The notes beneath the pieces were generated by a model. It was not told the origin of the DNA. It worked only from the letters and a program-made list of their open reading frames with translations, and made no database searches. From contig NC_057765.1 of NCBI RefSeq assembly GCF_010389155.1, positions 28,956,980 to 29,020,979 on the forward strand: 64,000 bases of DNA, read 5' to 3'. This DNA comes from Erigeron canadensis (taxonomy: Eukaryota; Streptophyta; Magnoliopsida; Asterales; Asteraceae). Positions 37,119 through 50,127 of the stretch are shown piece after piece; the first letter of the stretch is position 1, and every line of letters begins with the position of its first letter. Made by a program: the position numbers and the translations under genes.

Positions 37119-37892
37119 ATTAGGAGTGAGATTGAGTCGGTTTTAACCTAAAACTCTAACCGAATGTATTGGTTTTTAATTTTTTAGAATCAAAAACCGA
37201 TCCAATCCAACGGTTCGGTTTGGGTTTCGGTTTGGTTTTTATACATATTTAGCTTATTAAGTTATAGTATAACCAAAGTCTATGTTTTTGAGCAAATGAA
37301 AAACGATAGTATAAGTGTATAACCAAAGCATCATGTTGCTCATTCTATTATGCTAGTCTATTTCTTCATTGGTCTAAAGCTCTAATAGAAGAGCAAAAGT
37401 GTTGTAGAACCACTAGATACTATATTTCATGAACATGCTTAAAAACTAGTGTATTATATTAGTTTACTTGAAACTAATACATTTCTATTTGTTAATTTAT
37501 TAATCATGATAAAAGTTGCCAAAGCTTAGTGGTTTTTAAAAACATTAAAAACTCTTGTGTTAAAAGAATAGGTCATCAAAACGAAGCTAGATTGATATAT
37601 ATAATTCATTGAAGATAAAGTATTAGATATGATAATAAATTGATATAAATATAAAATAAATTGAAGTATATTAGCAAATTTGTTAAGCATAAGTAATAGA
37701 TATAGTGGTCAACTAAAATAGATATAAAACAAAAATACATAATTTTGGTTCAGTTTTTCATATGAAACCGAAAACCAAACTGATTCGTTCGGTTTTACAA
37801 AACTAAAACCGAATCCAATGGATTTTGATTGGTTCGGTTTTTTCTCGGTTTTTTTGGTTTTTGGATTCTCGGTTCAATTTTTGCTTAGCTCT
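37119..37892. mobile_element. Probable hAT-type non-autonomous element
   Basis: Ends AGGAGTGAG and, on the other strand, TAAGAGCTAAGC are followed by many copies of CCGAACCG / CGGTTCGGTTT-type subterminal repeats in both orientations. The possible 8-bp target duplication (TTCGTATT / TTCATATC) is imperfect. Confidence 0.5.
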
Positions 37893-38948
37893 TATTCATA
37901 TCACCTCTCTATTAATATACCAAAAAGAAAAGGAAAAATAGATGATTTTGGTGTTATCGTAAAATCGATAAGAATAGGGATATGTTTTTAGGTTAATTAT
38001 TAGTGATCAACCTACAATGATATCTAAATAGACATTATGGAAACCTCAATTCACAAATTACATTCTCTTGTTACCATTTTAACAAGAACCCTTGAATATA
38101 CCACTCTAAAAGAGAAATCTCTTAAAAGATTCGGATATTTTTAACGGTTCGAGGGGGCTCTCAATTATTTTTGCTTAGAGGGTTTCGGGTGCGAGCTAGG
38201 GTGCGAGATCATTGAGCGAGCTTCTAGCTCGCAGGGGATTGGGTGAAGAATCCAAAAAGTAACCGTTGCAGGGGGGTGTTTTGCGAAAAATTCAAATGCA
38301 CAAGTAGCTATTTTAGGGGGTTGTTTTGCCAAAAAGTCGAAATAGAAGGTTTCTTCTTGTATGTTTAAAATTACAAACCTCCATTGTATATATATACATA
38401 TAACCGGTTTCAAACCAAGTATATGAAACATATATACACACATAATCAACCCACACCTCAAACATATATCCGGTTTCAAATCGAATGGATCCTAGAAGCA
38501 ATAACACATACGCAAAGATTAAAGGTCGTGGATGGCCAAATCATCAACAACAATCCACACTTCAGCAGCCCACACCTCGACAGCCACAACCCACACGACC
38601 ACACAATCAACAACAACTCATACCTCGACAGCCACAACCAAAAACTCGACCCCACCACCAAACTCACGTAGCCGGTGACCCATTTCATACGAGTGGGTGG
38701 AGCTCTCAACAATACTATTGACCCGAACCAGTGACACCTCTACCACGAAACTCTATTTCTCAACCAAATCATTCTTATTCTCTCGATGGCCTTGACTCCC
38801 TCCCCGGTGCGAATAAGTTTGACCTTGACCTGCTTAAGGATTTCGTTCAACCAAATCAATCTTATTCGCAAATGGAACACGATCAAGACGCCGTCCCCGA
38901 AACGCAAATGGAGCAGCCACAAGGTAATACCCACTGTTTTCATGATTT

Positions 38949-39345
38949 GAATTGATATAGATATAGAATTGATAGATATAGAATTTGGTTAATTGATAAA
39001 TATAGAATTTGGTTATTGATAGATATAGAATTGTCGAATAGATACATAGATATATTGATTGATAGAATTGTCGAATAGATACATGTTGATTTAGATATAG
39101 AATTGTCGAATTGTCGATACATAGATATATTGATTGATAGAAATAGTTTCTGTTTTGTGTTCTTGTATGATTTAGATACATAGATACATGAATAGATATA
39201 GATATATGTTTCGAATTGATAGATATAGATATATGTTCTTGTAGCCGATTCTGTTTTGTGTTCTTGTATGATTTAGATACCTAGATACATGAATAGATAT
39301 ATATATATGTTCTTGTAGCCGATTCTATTTCGAATTGATACATAT
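38949..39345 (+). repeat. Degenerate tandem repeats in intron 1 of the NAM-associated pseudogene
   Basis: Repeated GATAGATATAGAATT units are followed by two to three copies of a 90-110 bp unit containing TTGTAGCCGATTCTGTTT, TGTTCTTGTATGATTTAGAT and ACATGAATAGATATA. Confidence 0.8.
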
Positions 39346-39510
39346 TGATTGTAGCCGATTCTGTTTAACCATCAATTTGTTAGTTTAAATATCAATTTGT
39401 TTATTGTATAAGTTGGAATTCATTCATGTATTTAAGTTGGAATTCATTCATGTATAGCTACTGTCCAATTCGATTTCATATATACATGTATGTATTTTTG
39501 AATTGCTTCA

Positions 39511-42204
39511 TGTGACATCTGTCACCAAAACTGGTACTTTATTATAGTCTCTAACTTGAATTTCGAATTTCTTGACTAGTCAATGTGCCTATATAGTATA
39601 ACAAGCGTAGAGATGTGGTGATCATTCCAATATGTGAATTCTATTACCTAAATTCCAATAGTTTAGAATTTAGTCACTCTATCTTCTTAAACGTAGACGG
39701 TTATAATTATTTCTTTTGATATCTAGACATATAGTTATATCTCATATTCATTTCTAGACATAGACAAATTTCTATACATTAGTCACTAATGAGAAAAGTC
39801 AATAATGATAACAATAACTAGATTATTTAAGTATGGAATGCTAGATTCATAAAAGCTTATGCTAAAATGTATAATACATATAAATGGGAAGATGTCTCTA
39901 CTTGAGAGTAGAGTTCGGCCAAATGGAATACCCATCCCATCCTAATTCAAACAAAAGTAATAATCCCATAAACTAAACAAATAAATGAGTTTTAGTTCAA
40001 CTCCAGCCAAAGTTTGAAATCACAATTATGTGATATACGGTTAGAGGTAATGGAAGTAAAATCCTAATAGAACTCTTCCTAGATACTACTCTATTATATC
40101 CTAGTCATATGCAAATTTCAAAACACTTATCTATATAAATACATAAATTGATTTACCTAAACAAAAATATAAACTCTTTTGTTTTAGTTACTGCCGTCGA
40201 CCACATGCCACCCCAAAAAGACCAAAGTTCCATAATCTATTTTAACAAAAGTATTAATTGTAAAGATCTCTTGGATTTTGGTATCTAAGGAGTGATCATC
40301 AATATTGGGGTAAATTACTTATCTTTTCTTTTCATATATATAACTATATTTTTTTTATTGATCTTTTGTTTATAAGTAGCCTATTTGATGAATATATATT
40401 ATGGCAAATTTATAATAATGAATTAAAGGGTTTTTTTAAGGTTAAATCAAAAGCTTGAAGTATAAATCATATTAATGTTGAAACTTTACGTATTTATTGT
40501 ATCATAATAATTAATGAAATTAAATAAATCCAATTATGAAGGCATGGAAGTCATAATAAAAGATTTAAATAGGTGTTGGAAAGATTTGAAAGTTATATAT
40601 AAATATTTAGTTGTAGTAGTCTTTAAAACAGTAAGTTTGAGTTATTTCAGAATCTGGACAGATTCGGTTTGTTAACTTTGAAAGGTCGTATCTTGATCAT
40701 GGAAGATGGTTAAGTCACGTTTTTGGTGTCTAAAATTAAATTCAACAAGTCTACTTTCTGGTGGAATTGGTTTCGTGTAAAAATATGAAGTTTAAGGTTG
40801 TCAAACGAATTTTATAACAAAACTGCGCAAAGCTGAGTTTTCCAAACAGATTTAGGTCGACTTCAAATAGTCATATCTTGGTCGATTTTATGAACTGGAA
40901 GATTATTTATTTCCAGAAATATTTTTAAGATGTTAAGAGTGTACAGTAAAAATTTGGATTTTTTTGAAGCTTCGAAGGCCCTTAACTTTTATAAAACTTT
41001 TATGCGCGCAAACAGTGAATTTTCTTACTAGTCTGTAATTATGGAATTTTTAAAAATAGTTAACGTGCGAAATAAATTAAGTAAAAATTCAAGTAAGTTT
41101 ATAACACTCTAAAGTTACAGTAGTTAAGATTTGAAAACTTGAATTGGTCGTTTCATCCTAATAAAAAAATAGATAAAGTACCAAAAATTTCAGCGAATAT
41201 GAGCTTATAGAATTCAATCATACATCATTAAAACAAATACTCTATATTAAGTTATGTGACTTGTAACTTAATAATATATGACAAATCAGTTGTGAATATT
41301 TTTGAAAGTAGCCATATATGTATATCATCAAATACGGGTTACAATGGACGGTTATTGACCATGTCCATAATTGTAACTTGTACATGTATATGTTGTGTAG
41401 ATTCTAGTGATCTTTTGGACTTTGCACAACTGCTTGCTGATTGAGGTGAGTTTCGTGACCCCTTTTTATTTTATTTATTTGGGGGAAAATGATGCTCAAA
41501 ACACTTTCATTTCTTTACTAGTTGTGCGAAAACTTGTTTGTTTTCTTGGACAAATACGTGTAATTATGAAATGGGTATGCTAGCTTGTTTGTGTTGATTC
41601 TATGATGCAATAGATGTCTGTTGATATCTATTGAAGACTATTTGAAATCTATCGACCAACTATATACTCCAGCTGGTAGTTGTTGGTATTACAGTGTGTG
41701 ATTGAGTTGTTGGCAAGTGATGTGATTGAGTTGTTGGCAGAAGTGATGGGGATTGTGTTGTTGGATAACTATGATGGCATTGATCAGTATTTGGATTGCA
41801 TACAGGCTGCTACATGTTTATATTTACACTATTGTCCAAACCTCATTTATCATGCACAACAAATTCATTTGTATTCCTATAAACCTACGAACTCACCAAC
41901 ATTATGTTGACATTTTCGAGCATTCATTTTCAGGTAATAACAATGCTTAAGGAGATTGAGCATAAGGACTTTAGGAAGACTAATAAAGAGTTCCTTCATG
42001 GACTCCTAGTTGCATTTAATCATTGAACTCTATTTGCTATTTGTTACATCTTTTGTTATTTGAGGCGTGTTGCCTAGACTTATCCCGCTTGTGGGAATTA
42101 CATTTATTTGGATTTCATTTAGTATAACTCCATTACAAATTCCATGTGCTATTGCTATATCTTTTCTTCATATCCTATGATTCCGCCTAAGGTGGGGTGT
42201 GACA
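39511..42204 (+). mobile_element. Solo LTR of a gypsy element related to elements 1 and 2
   Basis: Starts TGTGACATCTGTCAC and ends GGGGTGTGACA. Its last 760 bp follow the same plan as the LTRs of the two gypsy elements: GGTGAGTTTCGTGACCCC, then AACCTACGAACTCACCAAC and ATGTTGAC, TTTTCAGGTAAT, then TGATTCCGCCT before the end. No internal region follows; the sequence resumes as exon 2 of the NAM-associated gene. Flanking 5-mers (CTTCA and ATTGT) do not match, so the 5' limit is tentative. Confidence 0.7.
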
Positions 42205-43172
42205 ATTGTAGACAATTAAGTTCAAGAGGTTCAAGAACAAGACGTTGGTGTTCCAAAGCGAAAATACAAAAATAGAGCCCCGAAACAACCTTTGTCGCCG
42301 ATTGAGGAGGAAGCTTTGGCGCAAGCGTGGATTCAAATATCCACATGTAAACGAGTCGGGAATGAAAAAAGTGCTAGTTGTTTTTGGAAATGGGTTTTGG
42401 AACATTTCAACAAAACCATGGGTAATGAGAACCGAACCCATTATTCTCTAACAACAAAATGGAGGGAATTGAATGGAGCATTGGGTTTGTTTAACGGATT
42501 GCACCACCAAGCGGTATATGAATTGATTTTGTATTTTCGAATTGTAATATTCTTGGATTGTTAAATTTGTTTAATTTTGTTGGATTTGTAATATTCTTGG
42601 ATTGTTTAAGTTGTTTGATTTATATTGTTAAAGTTGTTTTTTTGTTATAGTTGTAGACACGTCTTTGGCAAAGCGGTTGTAACGATCTTGATGTCTTCAA
42701 CAACGCGTGTGAGTTGTTTAAGAAAAAAAGTGGCAAAGATTTTACTCATAATCGTGCTTGGGAGGTGGTCAAAAAACATGCTAAGTGGTTGGAACAAAAA
42801 AACGTCCAAGATGAGCTTTCAAACCTTGATAACAAGCGAAGGAAGTCAACCGAATCGGGCCAATATGAGTCGGCTAGCAATGATGACCCAAATTTACCCA
42901 ATCTTAATGAAGATCCATCGCCTCCCATTGATACCCGATCAAGAAAAGGAACAAAACCCGTTGGTGAATCGTCGTCCAAGTCAAGTGTCAACGATATTGT
43001 TCAAGAGTACACGTCGAAGAAAGCTCAATTGTTAGACGAGAACGCATTGTTGCATCAACAAGCCTAGGAAAAATACATTGAGGAAAAGGAGAAAAAAACC
43101 CAACTAATCGACACGGAGCAACAAAATGAAGAAATCATCACATCAACATGCTCAGAATTCTATCGCGAATAA

Positions 43173-43894
43173 AACCTTGTGATTTCCAGATCGATTTGAG
43201 AAGATATGAACAATTTTTGTTGATTTTCTTCCTTTTTTTTTTCTTTTTCAAAACCATTGCCACTTAGCTTCAATAAATGTCCAACGTGCACTTCATTTAA
43301 GACGTTAAGCAAAAACCTTTTGCCACCATATTTATTAAGTGTCATACCTTCATATTCATGCACATACTATATAAATTCATACATATGTACTCACGTTTTC
43401 ACTTCACAACCATCTCTAAAAACATGAGACCACCTCGTAGTTCCACTCGTTCGGCTTTCTATGTCCCTTCGACTGTTATCCCTTTATGTTATCATGTCAA
43501 ACATTCATGCTTTATGTTATCTCTTCGACTGTTACCATGTTTTCGTAACTATCCGAACATATATTTAGTATTTTTTATGTAATGTTAAACTCTTCAGCTT
43601 AATTTTATGTAATGTTATTGATGTTGCTTGTCAGACTGTTTATGAAGGTCGTATTTATCAACTGAAACTATTTTGTGAACTTGAGTATTCCATGGCTGCG
43701 AGATTTGGAGTTTTTTGGAAAGTGATGAATCTGAAATCTTTTGGTTAAGATTTGTGCGGAAATTAATTTTGAGAAGTTTAGTGGTGGTTTCGTGGTCTAA
43801 TTTGAAGAAACGAGTGAGATATCGACATTTTAAGTTTTCCGGCGAATTTTCCGACGAAAGTTAGCCAGAGAAGATGAAAATGATGACAACATAA
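43173..43894. other. Intergenic, nothing recognised
   Basis: No supported gene; short ORFs here show no family features. Confidence 0.5.
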
Positions 43895-44118
43895 AATTAA
43901 ATTTCATTTTTCGTCCCTGAAGATATCACGTTTTACACTTTCAGTCCCTTACGTGTTTTGCACGTATGGGACTTAACGGCTGAAACCTAACACCGTTTGG
44001 CGAGGGACGTCGATTGCAAAATTCTGTCAAGTTTAGGGTCAAAATTATAATTTTTTCACTTTAGGGATGAAAAGTGAAAAACACGCCAAGTTTAGGGACA
44101 AAAAATGTAACTTACTCT
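43895..44118. mobile_element. Probable Mutator-type MITE
   Basis: Inverted ends with CATTTTTCGTCCCTGAA at the left and, on the other strand, CATTTTTTGTCCCTAAA at the right, about 220 bp in total with the palindromic ACGTGTTTTGCACGT in between. Target duplication not resolved. Confidence 0.5.
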
Positions 44119-46020
44119 TATTTTTTTAATGTCATTTCTCAGTCCTCGTAGATTTTGGTTCCATTTGGTTATTTTTTCTAGTATTATTATTAAGTTCTGT
44201 GACTTTTGATTCTAAGATTTGCCATTGATTTAACCCGTGACGAAGAAAAAAAGAGATGTGATAGGTTTACGGAGAAAACCTACTAAATTCTAATGATAAA
44301 ACCAGTGGGTGAGACTCTAAAAACAAGAGACAATAATCTTTTCATAATTTTCATTCATAATCTAGATTCTACAAGTTACATATTGCATGCTTTAAAGAGA
44401 CACAAACAAAGGACATCGTGCATCAGTACTAACTGCATCACTACAAACACAAAAACGTAAATATATTCCACATCAGAAATATGCATGCGACATCTCCTTG
44501 GTGATCTGGTTAAGGACGTATCAAGAAGGGCCGGTCCTGAGTTTTCTGGTGCTCAGGGCTGAACGGTCAAATAATGCCCATATATTGAGTTTTGCAAATG
44601 GTTGTTTGGTTTAAAACTGAAGTTTTGTATTTAAATTAGACAACTGATTTCACGCCAATTTTTATTAGATAGCTAAAATATATATCTTAAAGATATGATT
44701 TGAAGATTCAAAATAAAGTTTACAATCATAAACAACGAAACATAGATAAAGCTTATGAGTTGTGTCGTCACATGCAATTAGATGTTCATATATTATACCT
44801 AAAAACCATGTAACTTAACTCATTATAAGCAAAAAGTTTATTTGTCCAATTGAGTTCAGTAAATTTAAAACTCAAATTCCATGCAAAATGTTTTCAATAT
44901 TTGATATAATCTTTAAAACTAAAGCTTGCAAAAATTAGTAGTAAGTATAATTGGATAGTATAATTAGTATTTTAAAAATATAATGTTTTGATTTCACTGA
45001 CAATTATAAGAAAATGTTTAATCCTCAAAAAGCAAAATAGCAAATATGTAAATTTGGTTTTTAGAATATAACGTTACCAAATATTTTTAAAAGAAAGTTT
45101 ATAAAGCTTATAAGGTTGAAATAGTAAATGGTCTAAAATACCATCTGACCAAAGTATAAGGGCTCTAACAGAAAAATGACTAAACATATTGTATCTTGGG
45201 AACTCTGTGTATTGTATTCTTCCCCTTTTTACTCAAATACGCCTGCTAATATTCTACACCATTAAAATAAAAATTGAAGCTTTGAGTTCCATAGTACTTC
45301 ATCTATGCATATATTAACATTATACTAAAAACCTATATGCTTTTACAAGTTTCTATGCCTAAAGTACAACATAGCTTAACTTTCACTCTTTACATATTAC
45401 GCTGCCTGTCGTACAACTTCCAAGTCCTAGAAACCTCCAACAGTACATCTATCTAACTTCTCTCTGGCATCTTCTTTTCTCTTCAGCATTCTTCTATACC
45501 ACTGTTAGTATATCACTTTCTATATTGAATGAATATCATTACATACAAGGTCAAGAATATAGGTACATATTCATCATATGTTGTTAATTTTTATGATTAA
45601 TTTATTTATGTTATAAGTTGATATTACACATACTTATGCTACATCAGTGACAACGACATTTGTAAATTTCATGGAAGGCTTTAGTTATTTAATAGAATCA
45701 ACAAATTAAACAAAAAAAATTATATTACATATCCGCTTCTTAATTATAAGGCCTTTTAGGTTTCTTAAGTAATTGTAATGTTATTTAATTTAGGTCGTAT
45801 GTGACTTTCAAAGAATTTTTTCCTTATTATTTTTACTATCATGACAACGTTTTTTTTTTCCTATTCTCAGGTTAATCTATTGCGTAATCTGCTGCTTTAT
45901 ATTAGTGTATTCAGTCAGCTATAAAACCAGGTTTCTAATCTTCTACATAGTTTTTTTTTGTTTTTCTTCTTACCTAGCTTTGTTATCTTCTATCTATAGT
46001 GTTTACTATAACTTAAAAAA
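44119..46020. other. No gene; expected to contain the 5' end of the large Helitron
   Basis: AT-rich sequence with no supported gene. The Helitron 5' terminus (A, then TC) should lie here, but I could not choose among several TC starts. Confidence 0.4.
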
Positions 46021-46230
46021 AATGTCAACTTTAGCAAAACATAAACGCAACGAAAATACGGCTGAAAGCGCTAACTGTACGATATTTAACGCAATTGACA
46101 ACCGTAGCTTTACAACCTGTACTTCACCTCCTAATACACCTTTCTATATAGACTTAGGCAATTGTAGTTGTATATGTGAGTATTGCGGTGCACGCTTTTG
46201 GTATGATGAACGTTGTCATCAGACATGGTG
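46021..46230 (+). pseudogene. N-terminal fragment of the Helitron replication/helicase protein
   Basis: The frame from ATG 46021 reads MSTLAKHKRN and reaches [23 protein letters not shown], the Cys-rich motif (CxxCGAxFWxxER) that starts the Helitron-like N domain in plant elements. It runs into the gypsy sequence around 46229 and stops. The catalytic HUH and two-tyrosine region is absent. Confidence 0.75.
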
Positions 46231-47684
46231 AACTTGACTTTCGTATCAATCTTATTCCGGGAGCCACGCCCGTGGCGAAAGCTCCTTATAGACTTGCTCT
46301 CACCGAAATGCAAGAACTCGAAGCTCAACTTAAGGAACTTCAAGAGAAGGGTTTCATCCGCCCTAGTCAATCTCCTTGGGGTGCTCCCATTCTCTTTGTC
46401 AAGAAGAAAGATGGGTCGTTTAGAATGTGTATAGACTACCGGGAATTGAATAAGCTCACGGTGAAGAATCGATATCCTCTTCCTCGAATCGATGATCTCT
46501 TTGACCGACTTCAAGGTGCCAAGCACTTTTCCAAGATCGACCTCCGCTCGGGTTATCATCAACTCCGGGTTCATGAAGATGACATTCATAAAACGGCTTT
46601 CCAAACTCGGTATGGGCACTTTGAATTTACCGTTATGCCTTTCGGGTTGACCAATGCACCGACGGTGTTCATGGATTTGATGAACCGGGTGTGTCGCCTT
46701 TTCTTGGACAAGTCCGTCATTGTCTTTATTGACGACATACTTGTTTATTCTAAAACAAAAGAAGAACATGCCGAACACTTGCGAGAAGTACTTGAGTTGT
46801 TAAGGAAGGAGAAATTGTATGCTAAATTCTCTAAGTGTGAGTTTTGGTTGGAGAAGGTTCATTTTCTTGGTCACATGGTGAGTAAGGACGGTATTCATGT
46901 TGACCCAAGTAAGATTGAAGCGGTTAAGAATTGGAGGAGACCCGAAACACCTTCCGAAATTCGTCAATTTCTCGGATTGGCGGGTTACTATAGAAGATTT
47001 ATTGAAAACTTCTCCCGTATTGCACAACCTCTTACACTCTTGACTCAAAAAGAACGAAAATTCGAATGGGGTGATAGACAAGAACAAGCCTTCCAAACTC
47101 TTAAGAACATGTTGTGTGAAGCACCCATTCTAACCCTTCCCGATGGAGTTGAAGATTTTGTAGTATATTGTGATGCTTCGGGGCAAGGTTTGGGTTGTGT
47201 CCTTATGCAAAGGGGCAAAGTTATTGCATACGCTTCCCGCCAATTGAAGGTACACGAGAAGAACTATCCGACACACAACTTGGAATTGGGAGCGGTAGTA
47301 TTTGCTTTGAAGTGTTGGAGGCATTATCTTTATGGCACCAAGTGCGTGATTTATACCGATCTAGGTGTTGTACATGAACTAGGTGCTTATCGGCTAGAAT
47401 TACCACAAGAACTAGGTGTTGTACATGATGTCTTCCACATTTGCAACCTACGTAAATTTTTGGCGGACCCTACACAACATGTGCCTATGAACGAGATACG
47501 AGTGGATAAGAAGCTCAATTTTGTTGAGGAGCCGGTGGAGGTCTTGGACCGTCAAACCAAGAAACTCAAGAACAAACGCTACACAATTGTTAAGGTTAGA
47601 TGGAATGCTAGGCGTGGAGCCGAGTTCACTTGGGAACGTGAAGACCACATGAAGTCTAAGTACCCGGAATTGTTTAGAAATTAG
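46229..47684 (+). pseudogene. pol remnant of gypsy element 2: RT, part of RNase H, chromodomain
   Basis: The frame begins just before reverse transcriptase ([16 protein letters not shown]), includes YRELNKLT and FIDDILVYS, and continues into RNase H ([10 protein letters not shown]) as far as CVIYTD. It then jumps to the region before the chromodomain ([26 protein letters not shown]). About 1.3 kb relative to element 1, covering the rest of RNase H and all of integrase, is missing, yet the frame stays open across the join. The join (47361-47430) contains two copies of CTAGGTGTTGTACATGA. Confidence 0.9.
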
Positions 47685-47729
47685 TGTATCGTTGAATTTC
47701 GGGACGAAATTCTTTTAAGGGGGAAATGA

Positions 47730-50127
47730 TGTAACATCCGTGACTTTTGACCCGTTTGACTATTTATGTAATGTGATTAACGATATTAATGAAATGACGA
47801 GATTAAGTGAAGTTGTGAAATTTAAGACTAGTTATGCTTATCGGGTCGTGTGACCACGTGTTCGATAATGTAAAACTAGACGATACGAGTCGGTAAACAT
47901 TTAGTTAGTGATTCAATTGGGTCAACCCATGGACTTAAACCATGACCCATGACCCACAAGAATACCCACCCCTCATTCATTCTATCCACTCACTCTCTAA
48001 CTCTCTTGCAAGAAAAACACACACAAACACTTATCTATGTCCCTCTCATGAAATTCTTGCATCAAATAAGGTTAGTGGGTTAGATTAATCATAGAAACAT
48101 CCCCTCCCTTGTGAAATCTTCTTCATATCTCGAATTTGGAGTTTATAGTGCAAGGAAACTCACTCTTTTGGGTCAAACTCGGATTTGACTTTTGGAAGGT
48201 TATTTGGTAAGTCAAATCCATCTTAAATTCATCATTGTAGGTGTATAAATGTATTTTTAAGCTAAACCCATGAGCCTTGGTCGAATTTGAGTCCGAAAAT
48301 GCATTAAAACGATTTAGGGTTATACTAGGGTTTTGGTTTGGGTTGAAATGATTTGGAAGTGATTTTGATGTTGTGGGTCGAAATTTTGGTATGGGTTAAG
48401 TGTAAGTAGGTGCAATAATGTTTAAGTATGCTTCAAAACAAGTTTCAAGCCTTTTCTAGTCGAATTGAAGGTCATAGTATGGGTTTTGGTTGTGTTTTGG
48501 GTGTATGAGCTCAAAAATCTATTGTTGAGCTGATCTGGGCTGGAGTGCGACACAGTGGCCAGGCTGCGTCGCAGTGGGCTGAACTGGTTGGGCTGCGACG
48601 CATCAGAAACACACTGCGAAGCAGTTAAAACCACGGAATCTGAAACTGCGACGCAGTTTCCTTGATGCGATGCATTAGGACCCCTCCAGCCAAAATACTT
48701 TCCTAGATTTTTTTCTAATATCCTAGGATCGTCCCGACCTTTCCATAATGTCCTTTTAAGACCTTATTGGTGCTCTGTACGCAGCATACGAGCTGTTCAA
48801 AGTCACGAGTCGTTTTGAACCTAAAACTAGACATTAACATAAACTATATAAGGGTATAACTTATGGTTGAGAACGAGGTGACCTTGGGACGACTTCATAT
48901 GGATTTCAAACTATTTTATGACCTATTTAATGACCATGCTGATTCTCGGGAGTCTTTCAAAGCCATAAACCAAAGCTAAAACCTAGTTAGAAAGTCGTCT
49001 TGATGAATGATGCACGTTTTGTATACATTATTAGGTTGTGGACGCGTGGAGCACATTAATCACTTATAATCTCATCTTAGCGTGATCTTAACTCCTTTTT
49101 CCAATCAAGGTGAGTTCGTATCCCCCCTACTCTATTGAGATTCGGGCTGAAAAGTGTACATTGCGTGTTTACTTGCTAAGTTTAGTTGTTTGTTGATTTA
49201 ATATCGATTGATGGATGAATTGAATTGTTATGTGTGTTTTGGTATTGAGAATGTTATATTAGGATAGATGTACATTCATGGAAGTCGACTTCGTTTTCAA
49301 GGGGTTTGAGATGTGGAGGGTTAGCCGCTGGTACACCCTGTATACAAACATCAAGGACTCCTTGAAAACAAGCCCTCTTAAGTGAATGTGCGTATAGTTT
49401 GGTTAAATGGAATTGATTTGGATTGATGGTTGTTGGAATCGCATTTGTGATGGTCTCGCCTTTGAAATGATTTGGTTGATGATGAGACGTTCATGACCCC
49501 GGGTATATAGACGTATATACATCGATGTTTTTGAGATGCCACATTTGTCATGGTGATGACATGTGAGTATCGTTGCATAGATGGCATGATGGCCATACAT
49601 ATCATACGTATTTTGGTTTGGCATGCTTATCATTCGCGTCAAGGCACTGGCATTGCATTTGTCATTCTTTTACGCATATTATGTTGTGATGCATTTGTTG
49701 GATGACGTGTAAGATTACTTGTATGCGATGAATTGTTCTTGCTTTATGATATGTGGTTATTGTCGGTGGCTCCTCTTGGACCACCACTACGAACTCACCA
49801 ACCTCGTGTTGACTTGTTAGTACACTTTTCAGGTAATCAGGTGAAACAAGGACGTGATGCATGATCTTGTGTAGCTTTTAGACTCGGGCATGGACTTCAT
49901 GGATCAAGGATTCATTTGCCCACTTTTGATTAATGCTTAAGATCGATAGCCATCTCTAGAATTCTCTTTTGTAAACTTTGATGGTCATTTGCTCCTTGTG
50001 CATTATATGAATATTTGACTTGTTATGGATTCACCGAATTCATTATTTTTATTTAGTTGCCTACGATAATCCCTCCTTGTGCTATGTGATTTCCGTAATA
50101 TTTCGAGCCCTAGCTCGGGGTGTTACA
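47730..50127 (+). repeat. 3' LTR of gypsy element 2 (2398 bp)
   Basis: Begins TGTAACATCCGTG, ends GGGGTGTTACA. It shares with LTR 1 the AAGGTGAGTT hairpin region near 49065-49115 and the AGTACACTTTTCAGGTAATCAGG block near 49810. It also carries copy 3 of the stem-loop module, which in element 1 lies in the leader. Confidence 0.9.
49286..49376 (+). other. Stem-loop, copy 3 of the conserved module, in an LTR
   Basis: The apex AGGGTTAGCCGCTGGTACAC then CCTGTATACAAA (49317-49348) is enclosed by GTTTTCAAGG/CCTTGAAAAC and GATG/CATC. The stem sequence is unrelated to those of copies 1 and 2. Confidence 0.7.

Larger units (their letters stand above)
38485..43172 (+). pseudogene. NAM-associated / 'glutathione S-transferase T3-like' gene, split by an LTR
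   Basis: Despite its common database name, this family is a Myb/SANT-like DNA-binding protein with a C-terminal NAM-associated domain, expanded in Asteraceae and related to proteins of PIF/Harbinger elements; it is not a glutathione transferase. Exon 1 (38485-38923) starts MDPRSNNTYAKIKGRGW with a Gln/Pro/Thr-rich low-complexity tract. Exon 2 (about 42210-42513) has LSPIEEEALAQAWIQIS and SFWKWVLEHFNKTM-like helices. Exon 3 (42657-43172) has NRAWEVVKKHAKW, an acidic/Ser-rich linker and a coiled C-terminus (EKYIEEKEKK). In-frame stops at 38719-38721 (TGA, likely from TGG) and 43065-43067 (TAG, likely from CAG) break it. Intron 1 holds a 2.7-kb solo LTR. Probably non-functional. Confidence 0.7.
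46229..50127 (+). mobile_element. Truncated Ty3/gypsy element 2, inserted in the Helitron
   Basis: Contains part of pol (46229-47684), a polypurine tract and one LTR (47730-50127). The 5' LTR, leader, gag and protease are missing. The right border (LTR end, then Helitron at CAAGT, 50128) is clean; the left border is a non-homologous junction, so the left target duplication cannot be checked. It belongs to the same family group as element 1. Confidence 0.88.

Noticed and set aside
36985..38036. A larger element bounded by inverted ATGTCTATTTAG motifs around the hAT-like repeat
   Set aside because: Only about 12 bp match, and no target duplication was found.
38165..38479. Minus-strand ORF upstream of the NAM-associated gene
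   Set aside because: It covers a repetitive GCGAGCT-rich stretch and has no recognisable domain.
45240..45560. 5' end of the large Helitron at one of several TC starts, such as TCTACACCATTAAAATAAAA
   Set aside because: None of the candidates is both preceded by A and clearly similar to the other Helitron 5' ends in the window.
46131..46778. 215-codon minus-strand ORF
   Set aside because: It is the shadow of the reverse-transcriptase frame on the plus strand.
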